Below, one piece after another: positions 43,047 to 43,311 of a DNA stretch of 43,311 nucleotides (position 1 is the first letter of the stretch; every line of letters starts with the position of its first letter). The notes beneath the pieces are model-generated. The model was given only the letters and a program-made list of their open reading frames with translations. It did no database searches and was not told the DNA's origin. Location: NCBI GenBank assembly GCA_900542875.1, contig UQPH01000008.1:1-43311 (forward strand), in the 5' to 3' direction. The stretch is from an uncultured Eubacterium sp. (GTDB taxonomy: Bacteria > Bacillota > Clostridia > Oscillospirales > Acutalibacteraceae). The position numbers were made by a program, and so were the translations under genes.

Positions 43047-43311
43047 TTAATCAATAGATATTACTGCACGGTAAGCAGCCTCGGTAGCGTTTGCAATTCT
43101 GCCGACCCTTTGGCTGTCACCGACATTAATTACCTTATATTTTGCACTGTCCTTAATCTGCTCATAAAGTCGATTATCACTTCTTGAGCCGAGAGAAAGC
43201 ACAACATAATCTGCCTTAACGGCAGTTTTTTCAGCAGTTTTTGTATTTTCGGTAACAATACCGTTTTCATTTATCTCAACAAGTTTTGACGAGGTCATAA
43301 ACACTGTACCT
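43047..43311 (-). CDS. NADH:flavin oxidoreductase-like enzyme, C-terminal fragment (runs off the right edge)
   Basis: Only the last 88 or so codons are in the window. They read MFMTSSKLVEINENG... then KADYVVLSLGSRSDNRLYEQ and KVINVGDSQRVGRIANATEAAYRAV. This is the C-terminal NAD(P)/FAD-binding section of the old-yellow-enzyme/2,4-dienoyl-CoA reductase (FadH, BaiCD-like) family, with the VVLSLGSR and VGDS blocks. The frame remains open to base 43311, so the start is outside. It is 13 bases ahead of lacZ and is likely in the same transcript. Substrate is unknown. Confidence 0.75.
   Translation of the reverse strand, partial: GTVFMTSSKLVEINENGIVTENTKTAEKTAVKADYVVLSLGSRSDNRLYEQIKDSAKYKVINVGDSQRVGRIANATEAAYRAVISID

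Noticed and set aside
1..43311. CRISPR array, insertion sequence, prophage or integrative element
   Set aside because: I found no direct-repeat array, transposase, integrase or phage structural gene. Gene content and strand runs look like core chromosome.

Overview
The window looks like a chromosomal segment from a gut-type, strictly anaerobic member of the class Clostridia, probably Oscillospirales/Ruminococcaceae. The support is a SCIFF peptide with its radical SAM maturase (a marker of Clostridia), the tepA-ylzJ-ftsK gene order, RNase M5, a PC4-like YdbC protein, TmcAL, Firmicutes-type Shine-Dalgarno sites with some TTG/GTG starts, and a large beta-galactosidase. Base composition is moderately AT-rich and even. 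I saw no phage genes, insertion sequence, CRISPR array or rRNA. Most of the window is core genome with a few unusual islands.

Layout. 1-4263 (minus): the N-terminal part of pyruvate kinase, then a tightly packed xth, HAD nucleotidase, MFS transporter, tcdA operon. 4303-4354: two divergent promoters that appear to share one palindromic -35 hexamer. 4384-7889 (plus): a six-helix membrane protein of unknown role, an Orn/Lys/Arg-decarboxylase-fold enzyme, the 48-residue SCIFF peptide and its maturase ScfB. The peptide gene has a perfect consensus promoter and is separated from scfB by an intrinsic terminator. 8056-12692 (minus): FAD-dependent dehydrogenase, PqqD-like protein, nucleotidyltransferase, lepA. 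12884-16235 (minus): NahK-like kinase, rlmD, unknown 118-aa protein, ybaK. 16335-18100: Na/Pi cotransporter and tRNA-Arg(CCG). 18173-25393 (minus): tepA, ylzJ, degenerate UppP-like protein, ftsK, ygiQ, comEA, comF. 25550-29765 (minus): a cobalamin riboswitch with a terminator/antiterminator platform, followed by a small HNH-repeat protein and a 1225-residue anchored surface protein with GLUG repeats, Ig-like repeats and a DUF4430 (transcobalamin-C-terminal-like) domain. 29866-34971 (minus): ackA, ydbC, alaS, hinT, apt-like gene. 35079-36140 (plus): tmcAL. 36170-43311 (minus): partial flavin oxidoreductase, lacZ, comEC, holA, rnmV.

The most noteworthy items are: (i) the B12-riboswitch-controlled surface protein, a candidate for cobalamin capture at the cell surface; (ii) a SCIFF peptide in which the residues that form the known cross-link both appear changed to serine, within a promoter-peptide-terminator-maturase arrangement that favours excess peptide; (iii) an orphan PqqD-like/nucleotidyltransferase pair behind an FAD dehydrogenase that has a structured leader; (iv) two proteins with apparently dead active sites, one UppP-like and one ComEC with a degenerate lactamase domain; (v) two interlocked promoter pairs, xth versus the unknown membrane gene and ackA versus tmcAL. 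All assignments come from reading motifs by eye, with no database search.
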